A stretch of 64,000 nt of DNA from Mycolicibacterium baixiangningiae (GTDB lineage: Bacteria > Actinomycetota > Actinomycetes > Mycobacteriales > Mycobacteriaceae): positions 1,488,001 through 1,552,000 of the forward strand of contig NZ_CP066218.1 in NCBI RefSeq assembly GCF_016313185.1, in the 5' to 3' direction. Position 1 is the first letter of the stretch; each line of letters opens with the position of its first letter. The position numbers and the translations under genes are program-made. The notes beneath the pieces are model-generated. The model worked only from the letters and a program-made list of their open reading frames with translations, ran no database searches and had not been told where the DNA came from. Positions 45,587 to 54,444 of this stretch are shown here, piece by piece.

Positions 45587-46639
45587 ATGACGGCACCCAG
45601 TAAGGTTCCCAGCCCCTCACATGCTGGCGTCAGGGCAGGTGGATCGCATAAGACGCGGCGCTTCCCGGTCAGTGACGGCGCCCCCGTCGAGGTGGTCGAA
45701 GACGGGCCGAGCATCGCCGCGCGCGTCATGGCGCTCGCGGCGCTGATGACGATCAAGCCGACGCTGACGATTGGTAGCCTCGCTCCCAAGATGCCCTGGC
45801 CGTGGGGTGCCGTCGACTTTGCCTGCCGTATCATTCGGCCGGTTCCGGGCACCATCCGCGCCACCATCGCGCTGCAGAACTGCACCGCCCAGCTGGTGCG
45901 CGCACCCGGCGTCCTGCCGGCCGACGGCAAGCGCAGCGTGATCCTCTACCTGCACGGCGGTGCGTTCCTGACCTGCGGGGTCAACTCGCACAGCCGCCTG
46001 GTGACGGCCCTGTCCAAGTTCGCCGACAGCCCCGCCCTGGTGGTCAACTACCGGATGATCCCGAAGCACTCGGTCGGCCAGGCCGTCGACGATTGCTACG
46101 ACGCCTACCAGTGGCTGCGCCGCAAAGGATATGAACCAGACCGGATCGTGTTGGCGGGCGACTCCGCGGGCGGCTACCTCTCGTTGGCGCTGGCCGAGCG
46201 GCTGCAGGACGAAGACGAGACGCCGGCCGCGGTGGTGACCATGTCACCGCTGTTCGAACTCGACAACGAGGCCCGGGCCAACCACCCGAACGTCCGCAGC
46301 GACGCGATGTTCCCGCAGCGCGCCTTCCACGCACTCGTCGAGCTGGTCGAGCACGCCGCCAAGAACCATCTCGTCGACGGCAGGCCCGAGCCGGTGTACG
46401 AACCGCTCGACCACATCGAATCCGGGCTACCGCGCACCCTGATCCACGTGTCCGGCTCCGAGGTGCTCATCAGCGACGCCCGCAAGGCCGCGCGCCTGCT
46501 GGCCGCCGCGGGTGTCCCGGTCGAGGTACGGGTGTGGCCCGGCCAGATGCACGTGTTCCAACTCGGGGCGCCGCTGGTGTCGGAGGCGCAGCGGTCGTTG
46601 CGGCAGATCGGTGAGTACATCCGAGAGGCCACCTGGTAG
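45587..46639 (+). CDS. lipU: Alpha/beta hydrolase of the hormone-sensitive lipase family (LipU)
   Basis: 350 residues from the ATG at 45587, chosen for GGAGG eight bases upstream; a GTG at 45551 is an alternative in the same frame. HSL-family motifs are LYLHGGAFLTCG near residue 120 (oxyanion hole), GDSAGGYLS near 190 (nucleophile Ser), SEVLISDA near 292 (Asp) and GQMHVFQ near 325 (His). It hydrolyses acyl esters. By position it matches M. tuberculosis LipU. The next gene, cystathionine beta-synthase, begins 29 bases later. Confidence 0.87.
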   Translation: MTAPSKVPSPSHAGVRAGGSHKTRRFPVSDGAPVEVVEDGPSIAARVMALAALMTIKPTLTIGSLAPKMPWPWGAVDFACRIIRPVPGTIRATIALQNCTAQLVRAPGVLPADGKRSVILYLHGGAFLTCGVNSHSRLVTALSKFADSPALVVNYRMIPKHSVGQAVDDCYDAYQWLRRKGYEPDRIVLAGDSAGGYLSLALAERLQDEDETPAAVVTMSPLFELDNEARANHPNVRSDAMFPQRAFHALVELVEHAAKNHLVDGRPEPVYEPLDHIESGLPRTLIHVSGSEVLISDARKAARLLAAAGVPVEVRVWPGQMHVFQLGAPLVSEAQRSLRQIGEYIREATW

Positions 46640-46668
46640 CCCATCGGCGCACCTGGGACGATGGAGTC

Positions 46669-48066
46669 ATGCGCATCGCCCAGCACGTCAGTGAGCTCAT
46701 CGGTAACACCCCCCTGGTACAGCTGAACTCGGTTGTTCCCGAGGGTGCGGGCACGGTCGCGGCCAAGATCGAATACCTCAACCCGGGCGGCAGCTCCAAG
46801 GACCGCATCGCGGTCAAGATGATCGACGCCGCCGAGGCCAGCGGTGAACTCCGGCCGGGCGGCACCATCGTCGAACCCACGTCGGGCAACACCGGTGTCG
46901 GGCTGGCGCTGGTGGCCCAGCAGCGGGGCTACAAGTGCATCTTCGTCTGCCCGGACAAGGTCGGCGAGGACAAGCGCAACGTGCTGCGCGCGTACGGCGC
47001 CGACGTCGTGGTGTGCCCGACGGCGGTGGCCCCCGACGATCCGGACAGCTACTACAGCGTCTCCGACCGCCTGGTCGCCGAGATCGAGGGCGCGTGGAAG
47101 CCCGACCAGTACTCCAACCCGATGGGTCCGGAATCGCACTACGAGACCACGGGTCCGGAGATCTGGCGCGACACCGACGGCAAGGTCACGCATTTCGTGG
47201 CCGGCGTCGGCACCGGCGGCACGATCACCGGTGCCGGGCGCTACCTCAAGGAGGTCTCGGGCGGGAAGGTCAAGGTCATCGGCGCCGACCCCGAGGGTTC
47301 GGTGTACTCGGGCGGTACCGGCCGGCCGTATCTGGTCGAGGGCGTCGGTGAGGACTTCTGGCCGTCGGCCTACGACCCCGCGATCCCCGACGAGATCATC
47401 GCGGTGTCCGACGCGGATTCGTTCGACATGACGCGCCGCCTCGCCCGCGAGGACGCGCTGCTGGTGGGTGGTTCGTGCGGGATGGCGGTGGTGGCCGCCA
47501 TCGAGGTCGCCCGCAAAGCCGGTCCCGATGCGCTGGTGGTCGTGTTGCTGCCCGACGGCGGCCGCGGCTACATGTCGAAGATCTTCAACGATTCGTGGAT
47601 GTCGTCCTACGGCTTCCTTCGCAACCGGCTCGACGGGTCGATCGAACAGCCGACGGTCGGAGATGTGTTGCACCGCAAGTCGGGAGCGCTCCCCGACCTC
47701 GTGCACACCCATCCCGCCGAGACCGTCCGCGACGCCATCGGCATCCTGCGCGAGTACGGCGTCTCGCAGATGCCCGTGGTCGGCGCCGAGCCGCCGGTGA
47801 TGGCCGGTGAGGTGGCAGGCAGCGTCTCCGAGCGGGAACTGCTGTCGGCGGTCTTCGAGGGCCGCGCGAAGCTGGCCGACGCGGTGGCCGAGCACATGAG
47901 CCCGCCCATGCCCCTGATCGGTGCGGGCGAGTTGGTCAGCACCGCGGCCAAGAGCCTGCGCGAGTGCGATGCGCTGATGATCGTCGAGGAGGGCAAACCG
48001 GTCGGGGTGCTCACCCGCCATGATCTGCTCGGCTTCCTGTCCGAGGGCAGCAGCGCGCGGCGTTAG
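46669..48066 (+). CDS. cbs: Cystathionine beta-synthase (Rv1077-type)
   Basis: 465 residues: a PLP domain (about 1-320) and a C-terminal pair of CBS domains (about 335-460). PLP-binding Lys44 is in GGSSKDRIAVKM, followed by EPTSGNTGVGLALVA and the phosphate loop GTGGTITGAGRYL. There is no N-terminal heme-binding segment, as in other bacterial enzymes. It condenses serine and homocysteine to cystathionine in reverse transsulfuration. Cystathionine gamma-synthase (metB) lies 2 kb downstream, and cysteine-catabolism and mycothiol genes flank the region. Confidence 0.92.
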   Translation: MRIAQHVSELIGNTPLVQLNSVVPEGAGTVAAKIEYLNPGGSSKDRIAVKMIDAAEASGELRPGGTIVEPTSGNTGVGLALVAQQRGYKCIFVCPDKVGEDKRNVLRAYGADVVVCPTAVAPDDPDSYYSVSDRLVAEIEGAWKPDQYSNPMGPESHYETTGPEIWRDTDGKVTHFVAGVGTGGTITGAGRYLKEVSGGKVKVIGADPEGSVYSGGTGRPYLVEGVGEDFWPSAYDPAIPDEIIAVSDADSFDMTRRLAREDALLVGGSCGMAVVAAIEVARKAGPDALVVVLLPDGGRGYMSKIFNDSWMSSYGFLRNRLDGSIEQPTVGDVLHRKSGALPDLVHTHPAETVRDAIGILREYGVSQMPVVGAEPPVMAGEVAGSVSERELLSAVFEGRAKLADAVAEHMSPPMPLIGAGELVSTAAKSLRECDALMIVEEGKPVGVLTRHDLLGFLSEGSSARR

Positions 48067-48217
48067 CCGAATTACCGAGCCCGGCAAACCATTTGCCGGT
48101 CACCGCAACGCGCGATGTGGCCACCGCGAAGTTACCCGGAGAACACCTGTCGTGCCGTGCTGCTCCGGTACTGTTAGCTCGCTCGTGCCCAGCTCACTGC
48201 ACATCGGAAGGCGTCCA

Positions 48218-48928
48218 TTGACCGATCAACCGCCCCCGCCGCCCGAAAATCACCCCCCGCCGCCGCAGTCAGGTTTTCCCCCGCCCGGCAACGCTCCGCC
48301 GCCACCACCACCTCCCGGCGGCTACCCTCCGCCTCCGCAGGGCAACATGCCGCCACCCGGCGCGTATCCGCCTGCGCCACAGGGCTATCCCGGTGGGTAT
48401 CCGCAGTCCGGCCCGGCCCGGGTGCTTCCGCAGGACGCCTACACATCGTGGTTCACCCGCGTGCTGGGCGCCCTCATCGACGCCGTTCCGCCGTTGTTGC
48501 TCAGCGGTATCGCCTACGGCATCGCGTTCGCCACCGGCGAGACGGTCTGCGTCGATAACGAGTACGGGGTGGGCGGAGCGTGTTCGTCGTCGTTCTCCGG
48601 GGTCGGCGTCACCGTGCTGGTGCTGGCGTGGCTGGCCTCGCTGGCCTACTGGGTGTGGAACTGGGGCTACCGTCAGGGCACCACCGGCCAGAGCATCGGA
48701 AAGTCGGTGATGAAGTTCCGGGTGGTCAGCGAAAAGACTTGGCAACCAATCGGTTTCGGATTGTCGCTGGTCCGCCAGATCGCCCACGTGATCGACCAGA
48801 TCATCTGCTACATCGGATACCTGTTCCCGCTGTGGGACGCCAAGCGTCAGACGCTGGCCGACAAGATCATGACCACGGTGTGCGTCCCGACCGATCAGAC
48901 CGGGAGCGCGCAGCCCTACTCGCAGTGA
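48218..48928 (+). CDS. pra: Proline-rich antigen Pra (RDD-family membrane protein)
   Basis: 236 residues from a TTG at 48218, chosen because GGAAGG lies seven bases upstream and MTDQPPPPPE resembles the known Pra N-terminus; a GTG at 48185 is possible. Residues 1-75 are a Pro/Gly/Tyr-rich cytoplasmic-type region; the rest is an RDD domain with three to four membrane segments and the typical SWFTRVLGALIDAVPPLLL and LFPLWDAKRQTLADKIMTTVCV ends. The function of the RDD protein is unproven (ion exchange or small-molecule transport has been suggested for the family). Confidence 0.88.
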   Translation: MTDQPPPPPENHPPPPQSGFPPPGNAPPPPPPPGGYPPPPQGNMPPPGAYPPAPQGYPGGYPQSGPARVLPQDAYTSWFTRVLGALIDAVPPLLLSGIAYGIAFATGETVCVDNEYGVGGACSSSFSGVGVTVLVLAWLASLAYWVWNWGYRQGTTGQSIGKSVMKFRVVSEKTWQPIGFGLSLVRQIAHVIDQIICYIGYLFPLWDAKRQTLADKIMTTVCVPTDQTGSAQPYSQ

Positions 48929-48935
48929 CCGAGGT

Positions 48936-50105
48936 TCATCCGCGGAAGGCGCTGACCCCGGTCAGCGCCTCCGCGATGACCATCTGGTGCACCTCCGAGG
49001 TGCCCTCGTAGGTCAGCACCGATTCGAGGTTGTTGGCGTGCCGCAGCACCGGGTACTCGAGCGTGATCCCGTTGGCGCCCAGCAGGGTGCGGCACTGGCG
49101 CGCGATCGCCAACGCCTCACGGACGTTGTTGAGCTTGCCGAAGCTGACCTGGTCGGGCCGGATCCGCCCCTCGTCCTTGAGCCGGCCGAGATGCAGCGCG
49201 AGCAATTGCGCCTTGCCGAGTTCGACGGCCATGTCGGCGATCTTCGCCTGGGTCATCTGGTAACCCGCCAGCGGTTTGTCGAACACCTCGCGGCTGCCGA
49301 CGTAATCCAGCGTCGTCTCCAGACAGTCGCGGGCGGCGCCGACGCTGCCGAACACGATGCCGAACCGCGCCTCCGACAGACAGGCCAAGGGCCCGGACAG
49401 GCCGCGCGCCTCGGGGAGTTGGGCGTCAGCGGGTAGGCGGACGTCGTCGAGGTGCAGTTCGGAGGTGTTCGACGCCCGAAGCGAGAGCTTGTGCTTCATC
49501 TCCCGCCCCGAGAAGCCCTCGGTGCCTGCGGGGACGATGAAGCCCAGGATGCCCTCCTCGGCGCGCGCCCACACCACGGCGATATCGGCGAGCGAGCCGT
49601 TGGTGATCCACATTTTCGACCCGTTGAGAATCCAGTCCGAGCCGTCGCGGCGCGCGGTGGTGCGCATCCCGGCGGGATTGGAGCCGAAGTCCGGTTCGGT
49701 CAGCCCGAAACAGCCGATCACGTCGCCGGTGGCCATCGCGGGCAGCCACTGCTCGCGCTGCTCCTCGCTGCCGTGCTTGTGGATGGCGAACATCGCCAAC
49801 GACCCCTGCACCGAGACCATGCTGCGCAGCCCGCTGTCGACCGCCTCGAGCTCCTGGCACACCACGCCGTAGGCGGTGGCCGTCGACCCGCCGCAGCCGT
49901 ACCCCTCGAGGTGCATGCCCAGCAGGCCGAGCTTGCCGAACTCCGACGCCAGCTCACGCACCGGGACCTCGCCGGCCTCGAACCACTCCGCGACGTGGGG
50001 GCGCAGACGCTGTTCGCCGAAGCGACGCACGGTCGCGCGCAGCTCGCGTTCCTCGGGGGCGAGCATCGCATCGGTGTCGAGCAGATCGTCGATACGCACG
50101 GTCAT
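48936..50105 (-). CDS. Acyl-CoA dehydrogenase, glutaryl-CoA dehydrogenase-like
   Basis: 389 residues. Signatures are GCFGLTEPDFGSNPAGMRTTA near residue 130, WILNGSKMWITNGSLADIAVVWAR, and YEGTSEVHQMVIAEALTG at the C-terminus, where the Glu is the expected catalytic base. The R-containing segment RSMVSVQGSLAMFAIHKHGS is typical of the glutaryl-CoA branch. It oxidises an acyl-CoA with FAD. It lies between pra (convergent, seven bases) and metB (divergent, 42 bases) and is not present at this place in the M. tuberculosis order I recall. Confidence 0.88.
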   Translation of the reverse strand: MTVRIDDLLDTDAMLAPEERELRATVRRFGEQRLRPHVAEWFEAGEVPVRELASEFGKLGLLGMHLEGYGCGGSTATAYGVVCQELEAVDSGLRSMVSVQGSLAMFAIHKHGSEEQREQWLPAMATGDVIGCFGLTEPDFGSNPAGMRTTARRDGSDWILNGSKMWITNGSLADIAVVWARAEEGILGFIVPAGTEGFSGREMKHKLSLRASNTSELHLDDVRLPADAQLPEARGLSGPLACLSEARFGIVFGSVGAARDCLETTLDYVGSREVFDKPLAGYQMTQAKIADMAVELGKAQLLALHLGRLKDEGRIRPDQVSFGKLNNVREALAIARQCRTLLGANGITLEYPVLRHANNLESVLTYEGTSEVHQMVIAEALTGVSAFRG

Positions 50106-50147
50106 GGGACATGTCTACACCCACGCTTCGCTAGGCTCGGGGGTGTT

Positions 50148-51317
50148 ATGAGTGAACAGCGCAACGCCCTCGGATCGGCCACTGGACTCTCCACGAAGGC
50201 CATCCACGCCGGGTATGCCCCCGACGCCCGCACCGGTGCGGTCAACACCCCCATCTACGCCAGCTCCACCTTCGCCCAGGACGGCGTGGGCGGGCTGCGG
50301 GGTGGCTTCGAATACGCCCGCACCGGCAACCCGACCCGCCAGTCGCTCGAGCAGGCGCTGGCCGCGGTGGAGGACGCCGGCTACGGCCGCGCCTTCGCCT
50401 CCGGTATGGCCGCCACCGACTGTGCGCTGCGTGCCGTGCTGCGCCCGGGTGACCATCTGGTCATCCCCGACGACGCCTACGGCGGCACGTTCCGGCTGAT
50501 CGACAAGGTGTTCTCCCAGTGGGGCATCAGCTACACCGCGGTCGCGCTGTCCGACCTCGACGCCGTTCGCGCGGCGATCACCCCGCAGACCCGGATGGTC
50601 TGGGTCGAGACGCCGACCAACCCGCTGCTGTCGATCGCCGACATCGCCGGTATCGCCGGGATCGCCTCCGGTTCGCGGGTGAAGGTGTTGGTGGACAACA
50701 CTTTTGCCTCACCCGCATTACAGCAGCCGCTGCCGCTGGGCGCCGACATCGTGCTGCACTCCACCACCAAGTACATCGGCGGACACTCCGACGTGGTCGG
50801 TGGCGCGCTGCTGACCAACGACGAGGAACTCGACACCGCGTTCGCGTTCCTGCAGAACGGGTCGGGCGCCGTGCCGGGCCCGTTCGACGCCTACCTCACG
50901 CTGCGCGGCCTCAAGACACTCGTGGTGCGGATGCAGCGGCACAGCGAGAACGCCGCGCTGATCGCCCAATTTCTCGACAACCACCCGGCGATCGAGTCGG
51001 TGCTCTACCCGGGGCTCCCCAGCCACCCCGGCCACGAGGTGGCCGCCCGGCAGATGAGCGGCTTCGGCGGCATGGTGTCGGTGCGGGTGCGTGGCGGCGC
51101 GCAGGCCGCCCGCGACTTCTGCGCTCGCACAAGCATTTTCATCCTCGCCGAATCCCTCGGCGGGGTGGAGTCACTGATCGAGCACCCGGGTGCGATGACG
51201 CACGCCTCGACCGCCGGATCTCAACTCGAGGTACCAGAGGATCTGGTCCGGCTGTCGGTCGGCATCGAGGATTCCGCCGATCTGCTCGCCGATCTGGAGC
51301 AGGCGCTAGGCGGTTAA
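50148..51317 (+). CDS. metB: Cystathionine gamma-synthase (MetB)
   Basis: 389 residues from the ATG at 50148; TAGGCT at 50132-50137 is a likely -10, giving a very short leader. PLP-dependent Cys/Met enzyme: EYARTGNPTR, DDAYGGTFRL, VETPTNPLLSI, the PLP-binding Lys208 in LHSTTKYIGGHSD, and the C-terminal ESLGGVESLIEHPGAMTHAS. It makes cystathionine from activated homoserine and cysteine. Its last 12 bases overlap the end of the convergent GPP34 gene. Confidence 0.92.
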   Translation: MSEQRNALGSATGLSTKAIHAGYAPDARTGAVNTPIYASSTFAQDGVGGLRGGFEYARTGNPTRQSLEQALAAVEDAGYGRAFASGMAATDCALRAVLRPGDHLVIPDDAYGGTFRLIDKVFSQWGISYTAVALSDLDAVRAAITPQTRMVWVETPTNPLLSIADIAGIAGIASGSRVKVLVDNTFASPALQQPLPLGADIVLHSTTKYIGGHSDVVGGALLTNDEELDTAFAFLQNGSGAVPGPFDAYLTLRGLKTLVVRMQRHSENAALIAQFLDNHPAIESVLYPGLPSHPGHEVAARQMSGFGGMVSVRVRGGAQAARDFCARTSIFILAESLGGVESLIEHPGAMTHASTAGSQLEVPEDLVRLSVGIEDSADLLADLEQALGG

Positions 51318-51959
51318 CGCCGCGCGTATCGCCGACGCGGTCACGGCGAGGTTCACCTCGGCCAGCCCCGTAGGGTATTCATCGACCCAACTGCCGAGCG
51401 CGATCTCCCCGGCCCGGCCGTGCACCCACCGCCAGCCCCTGTCGTTGAGGCTGAGCAGCGCGCCCAGCCCGTCCACGGCGTGCAGCAGCGTGATGACCGC
51501 CGCCGTCGCCGGGGCCGGGGGTTGGCGGTCGAACAGCGCCGACAACACCTGGGAGCGGGCGTGCGCCGCGCGCTCACGGTTCGTCACCGGCCAGGCGGTT
51601 CTCCGGTGGGCCACCGGCGTCCGCGCGATCTGACCGGTGGCCTCGAGATGGGCGAGCAGCGTGCCCTCGGTGCGCCTGCGCAGTTTGTCCACCGCCGACC
51701 GCGGGGTCAGCGCACGGCGTTGCAACAACAGGAAGGCCGGTTCTGCCACCGGGTCGACCGGGCCGCGCGGCGTCAGCGCGACGAGCCTGCCTGCCGGTGC
51801 GGGATCACCGTCGACGGCGGGCCGGATCAGGCAGGCGTGTGCGAGGTCCAGCAGCACCGCAGCGGTCAGTACCCGCTCGCGGCGAGCCTTGTCCAGGCAC
51901 GGCTGCGCGGACGCGTTGTCCAACAGCAGCAGTAGGAGGTCCTCAGCGATTCGCGCCAT
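51306..51959 (-). CDS. GPP34/GOLPH3-family protein
   Basis: 217 residues, helical and Leu/Ala-rich. MARIAEDLLLLLLDNASAQPCLDKARRERVLTAAVLLDL at the start and the C-terminal helices resemble the Golgi phosphoprotein 3 (GPP34) fold, a phosphoinositide-binding family in eukaryotes with many actinobacterial members of unknown role. No catalytic motif is visible. It starts six bases upstream of greA's end on the same strand, so it may be transcribed with greA. Confidence 0.78.
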   Translation of the reverse strand: MARIAEDLLLLLLDNASAQPCLDKARRERVLTAAVLLDLAHACLIRPAVDGDPAPAGRLVALTPRGPVDPVAEPAFLLLQRRALTPRSAVDKLRRRTEGTLLAHLEATGQIARTPVAHRRTAWPVTNRERAAHARSQVLSALFDRQPPAPATAAVITLLHAVDGLGALLSLNDRGWRWVHGRAGEIALGSWVDEYPTGLAEVNLAVTASAIRAALTA

Positions 51960-51965
51960 GGACCG

Positions 51966-52460
51966 TCAGGAGTGGTACGGCTCCGCGCTCACGAGGGTCA
52001 CCTCGACGGTGTTGCCGCTGGGGACGGTGTAGCTGCGCGTGTCGCCCACCTTGGCGTCGATCAGCGCGGAACCCAGCGGCGACGCGGGCGAGTACACCTC
52101 GAGCTTGCCGTTGTTGACGGCCTGCTCGCGGGTGCCGATCAGGAACGTCTCGGTGTCGCTCTCGTCACCGTCGTAGTAGACCTTGACGACCGAACCGGGC
52201 AGCGCGACGCCGGACTGCTTGGGCGCTTCACCGACCTTGGCGTTGTTGAGCAGCTCCTGCAGCTGGCGGATCCGGGCCTCTTCCTGGCCCTGCTGATCAC
52301 GGGCGGCGTGGTAGCCGCCGTTCTCACGGAGGTCGCCCTCTTCGCGGCGGTCGTTGATCTCGGCGGCGATGACGGGGCGATTGGCGATCAGCTGGTCCAG
52401 CTCCGCCTTCAGCCGGTCGTACGACTCCTGGGTCAACCACGTGACCTGAGTGTCAGTCAT
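51966..52460 (-). CDS. greA: Transcription elongation factor GreA
   Basis: 164 residues from the ATG at 52460. The N-terminal coiled coil ([63 protein letters not shown]) carries the tip acidic residues DLREN that reach the RNA polymerase active site; the C-terminal FKBP-like domain ends AEPYHS. It rescues backtracked polymerase. A structured leader lies upstream (52542-52608). Confidence 0.93.
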   Translation of the reverse strand: MTDTQVTWLTQESYDRLKAELDQLIANRPVIAAEINDRREEGDLRENGGYHAARDQQGQEEARIRQLQELLNNAKVGEAPKQSGVALPGSVVKVYYDGDESDTETFLIGTREQAVNNGKLEVYSPASPLGSALIDAKVGDTRSYTVPSGNTVEVTLVSAEPYHS

Positions 52461-52541
52461 GTCCTTCGCGCTCCTGTCGTCGTTGTGTCGCGCTGTGTAC
52501 GCATACGAAGTGTTGTGGGCTCGAGGGCCGGGAGCTCGTCG

Positions 52542-52608
52542 CGTGTATCGCTGCGCCTTGTCCGTGCGTCCAGCGGCACGAATATGCGTGCAAATGCAGC
52601 AATACACG
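52542..52608 (-). promoter_or_regulatory. Stem-loop in the greA leader region
   Basis: On the greA strand CGTGTATTGCTGC and GCAGCGATACACG (arms 52596-52608 and 52542-52554) form a 12-of-13 inverted repeat across a 41-base loop that contains a smaller CGTGC/GCACG pairing. It lies about 80 bases upstream of the ATG in a 240-base gene-free stretch. It could be a leader structure or a factor-binding site. No known riboswitch is matched. Confidence 0.4.
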
Positions 52609-52701
52609 GCCCCAGCCGGAACCGTGTACCAGTCGATCGTACCACCGACGCGATGACGGGAATTCATGTTTTCGCGGCCCGGTGTTCGTCACGGGGTCGC
52701 G

Positions 52702-53124
52702 CTACGGCGCCACCAGATAGGGCGGCACGTCGAGTCCACACCCGTAGACATCGCCGATCACCGGCGGTCTGCTGCTCTTGACCACCGTCGTGACCTGCAC
52801 CGTCGCCCGCTCCGAGGGTGTGACGAGGATTTCGCGGCGGCCGGTTTCGCTGCCGTCGAGGGAGCGGGCCCGCACGATGCACACCGCGGGCCGCGACGGA
52901 TCCTCGCGCGTGACGCTGACCGTCACCTCCACGGTCTGATCGTCGATCAACCGGTAGGCGCCGAGCTCACCTTTGACGTCCTGGCCGGCGAACCGCTGCG
53001 AGGCCACGATCGCCACGACCACCCCGGCGGCGACGACCAGGACGGCGAGCACGGCGATCACGAGTCGTCGCGTGCGGTGCGGTACCCGCTGCCGCCCGTA
53101 ACGGGCGGTGGGACGTTCGATCAT
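52702..53124 (-). CDS. DUF4307 single-span membrane protein (Rv1081c-type)
   Basis: 140 residues: a basic N-terminus, one membrane helix (RRLVIAVLAVLVVAAGVVVAIVAS, about residues 19-42) and an extracytoplasmic domain ending CGLDVPPYLVAP with two conserved cysteines (AVCIVRA and VYGCGLD). The family is actinobacterial and of unknown function. It is transcribed toward greA, with about 240 bases between, and is divergent from mca. Confidence 0.83.
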   Translation of the reverse strand: MIERPTARYGRQRVPHRTRRLVIAVLAVLVVAAGVVVAIVASQRFAGQDVKGELGAYRLIDDQTVEVTVSVTREDPSRPAVCIVRARSLDGSETGRREILVTPSERATVQVTTVVKSSRPPVIGDVYGCGLDVPPYLVAP

Positions 53125-53263
53125 GCGTTTGGGGTGCCCGTCGGTCGGCCGGCTTCGTCAGGACTGAGACTATAGAGACCAACGGTTGCGACCTCGAAGA
53201 CGAGCCCGGACGTCGACCGTCCCGGGGCATAGTCGCGACGATGCCGTAGTTAGATGAGATGAG

Positions 53264-54136
53264 ATGAGTGAACTGCGTTTGATGGCGGTGCATGCGCACC
53301 CAGACGACGAGTCGAGCAAGGGTGCCGCCACCATGGCCAAATACGCCGATGCGGGCGCCCGCGTCATGGTGGTGACGTTGACGGGCGGCGAACGCGGCGA
53401 CATCCTGAACCCGGCGATGGACCTGCCCGAGGTACACGGCCGGATGGCCGAGATCCGGCGCGACGAGATGGCCAAGGCCGCCGAGATCCTCGGCGTCGAG
53501 CACCATTGGCTCGGCTACGTCGACTCCGGTCTTCCGGAGGGCGATCCGCTGCCGCCGCTGCCCGAGGGGTGTTTCGCGCTCGCGCCGCTGGACCGGTCCA
53601 CCGAGGCCCTGGTGCGGGTGATCCGCGAGTTCAAACCGCACGTGATGACCACCTACGACGAGACGGGCGGGTATCCGCACCCCGACCACATCCGTTGCCA
53701 TGAGGTGTCGGTGGCCGCGTACGAGGCGGCGGGGGACTACCGCCTCTACCCCGAGGCCGGTGAGCCGTGGAACGTCTCGAAGCTCTACTACATCCACGGC
53801 TTCCTGCGGGAGCGTATGCAGCTGCTGCAGGACGAGTTCGCCAAGCACGGGCTCGAAGGACCGTTCGCGAAGTGGCTGGAGCACTGGGATCCCGACCGCG
53901 ACGTGTTCGCCAAGCGGGTGACCACCCGCGTGGAGTGCGCGAAGTACTTCCCGCAGCGTGACGATGCGCTGCGCGCGCACGCCACCCAGATCGACCCGAA
54001 CAGTTTCTTCTTCGCGGCGCCGATGGAGTGGCAGGAGCGGTTGTGGCCGACCGAGGAGTACGAGCTGGCCCGCTCACGCGTCCCGGTCACGCTGCCCGAG
54101 ACTGATCTGTTCGACGGCATCGAGGTCGACGACTGA
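53264..54136 (+). CDS. mca: Mycothiol S-conjugate amidase (Mca)
   Basis: 290 residues. The zinc-binding AHPDDES sits at residues 11-17, with HPDHIRCHE near residue 141 giving the second zinc His, as in the MshB/Mca LmbE family. It cleaves mycothiol conjugates of drugs and electrophiles to a mercapturic acid and GlcN-Ins, a detoxification route. The length and [26 protein letters not shown] tail favour Mca over MshB. The upstream GATGA repeat (three tandem copies before the ATG) is unusual but the start is clear. Confidence 0.92.
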   Translation: MSELRLMAVHAHPDDESSKGAATMAKYADAGARVMVVTLTGGERGDILNPAMDLPEVHGRMAEIRRDEMAKAAEILGVEHHWLGYVDSGLPEGDPLPPLPEGCFALAPLDRSTEALVRVIREFKPHVMTTYDETGGYPHPDHIRCHEVSVAAYEAAGDYRLYPEAGEPWNVSKLYYIHGFLRERMQLLQDEFAKHGLEGPFAKWLEHWDPDRDVFAKRVTTRVECAKYFPQRDDALRAHATQIDPNSFFFAAPMEWQERLWPTEEYELARSRVPVTLPETDLFDGIEVDD

Positions 54137-54444
54137 TGATCGACAGCCTGCTGTTGGCCACCGAATTCCTCGCCCAGGATCAGCCCCGCGACACCGGGCC
54201 GGACTTCGGCAAGGCCAGCCCCTTCGGACTGCTCATCGTCGCCGTGCTGCTCGTCGCGGTGTTCCTGCTGGTGTGGTCGATGAACCGGCACCTCAAGCGG
54301 CTGCCGGAATCGTTCGATCCCGAGCATCCCGAACCCGATCAGGCCGTCGACGACGGCACCGTCGACCTGGGCGCCGTCGACCTCGGCACCGCCTCCGGTG
54401 CCGACTCCGAGAACGGGAACACCCCGCGTGAGTCCGGCGGCTAA
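54136..54444 (+). CDS. Small membrane protein (Rv1083-type)
   Basis: 102 residues; the ATG shares its first base with the stop of mca, so it is translationally coupled. One membrane helix (FGLLIVAVLLVAVFLLVWSMN, about residues 30-50) is followed by an acidic tail rich in Asp, Gly and Val. No known domain. Coupling with mca and the DUF255 gene suggests a role tied to that operon. Confidence 0.8.
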   Translation: MIDSLLLATEFLAQDQPRDTGPDFGKASPFGLLIVAVLLVAVFLLVWSMNRHLKRLPESFDPEHPEPDQAVDDGTVDLGAVDLGTASGADSENGNTPRESGG

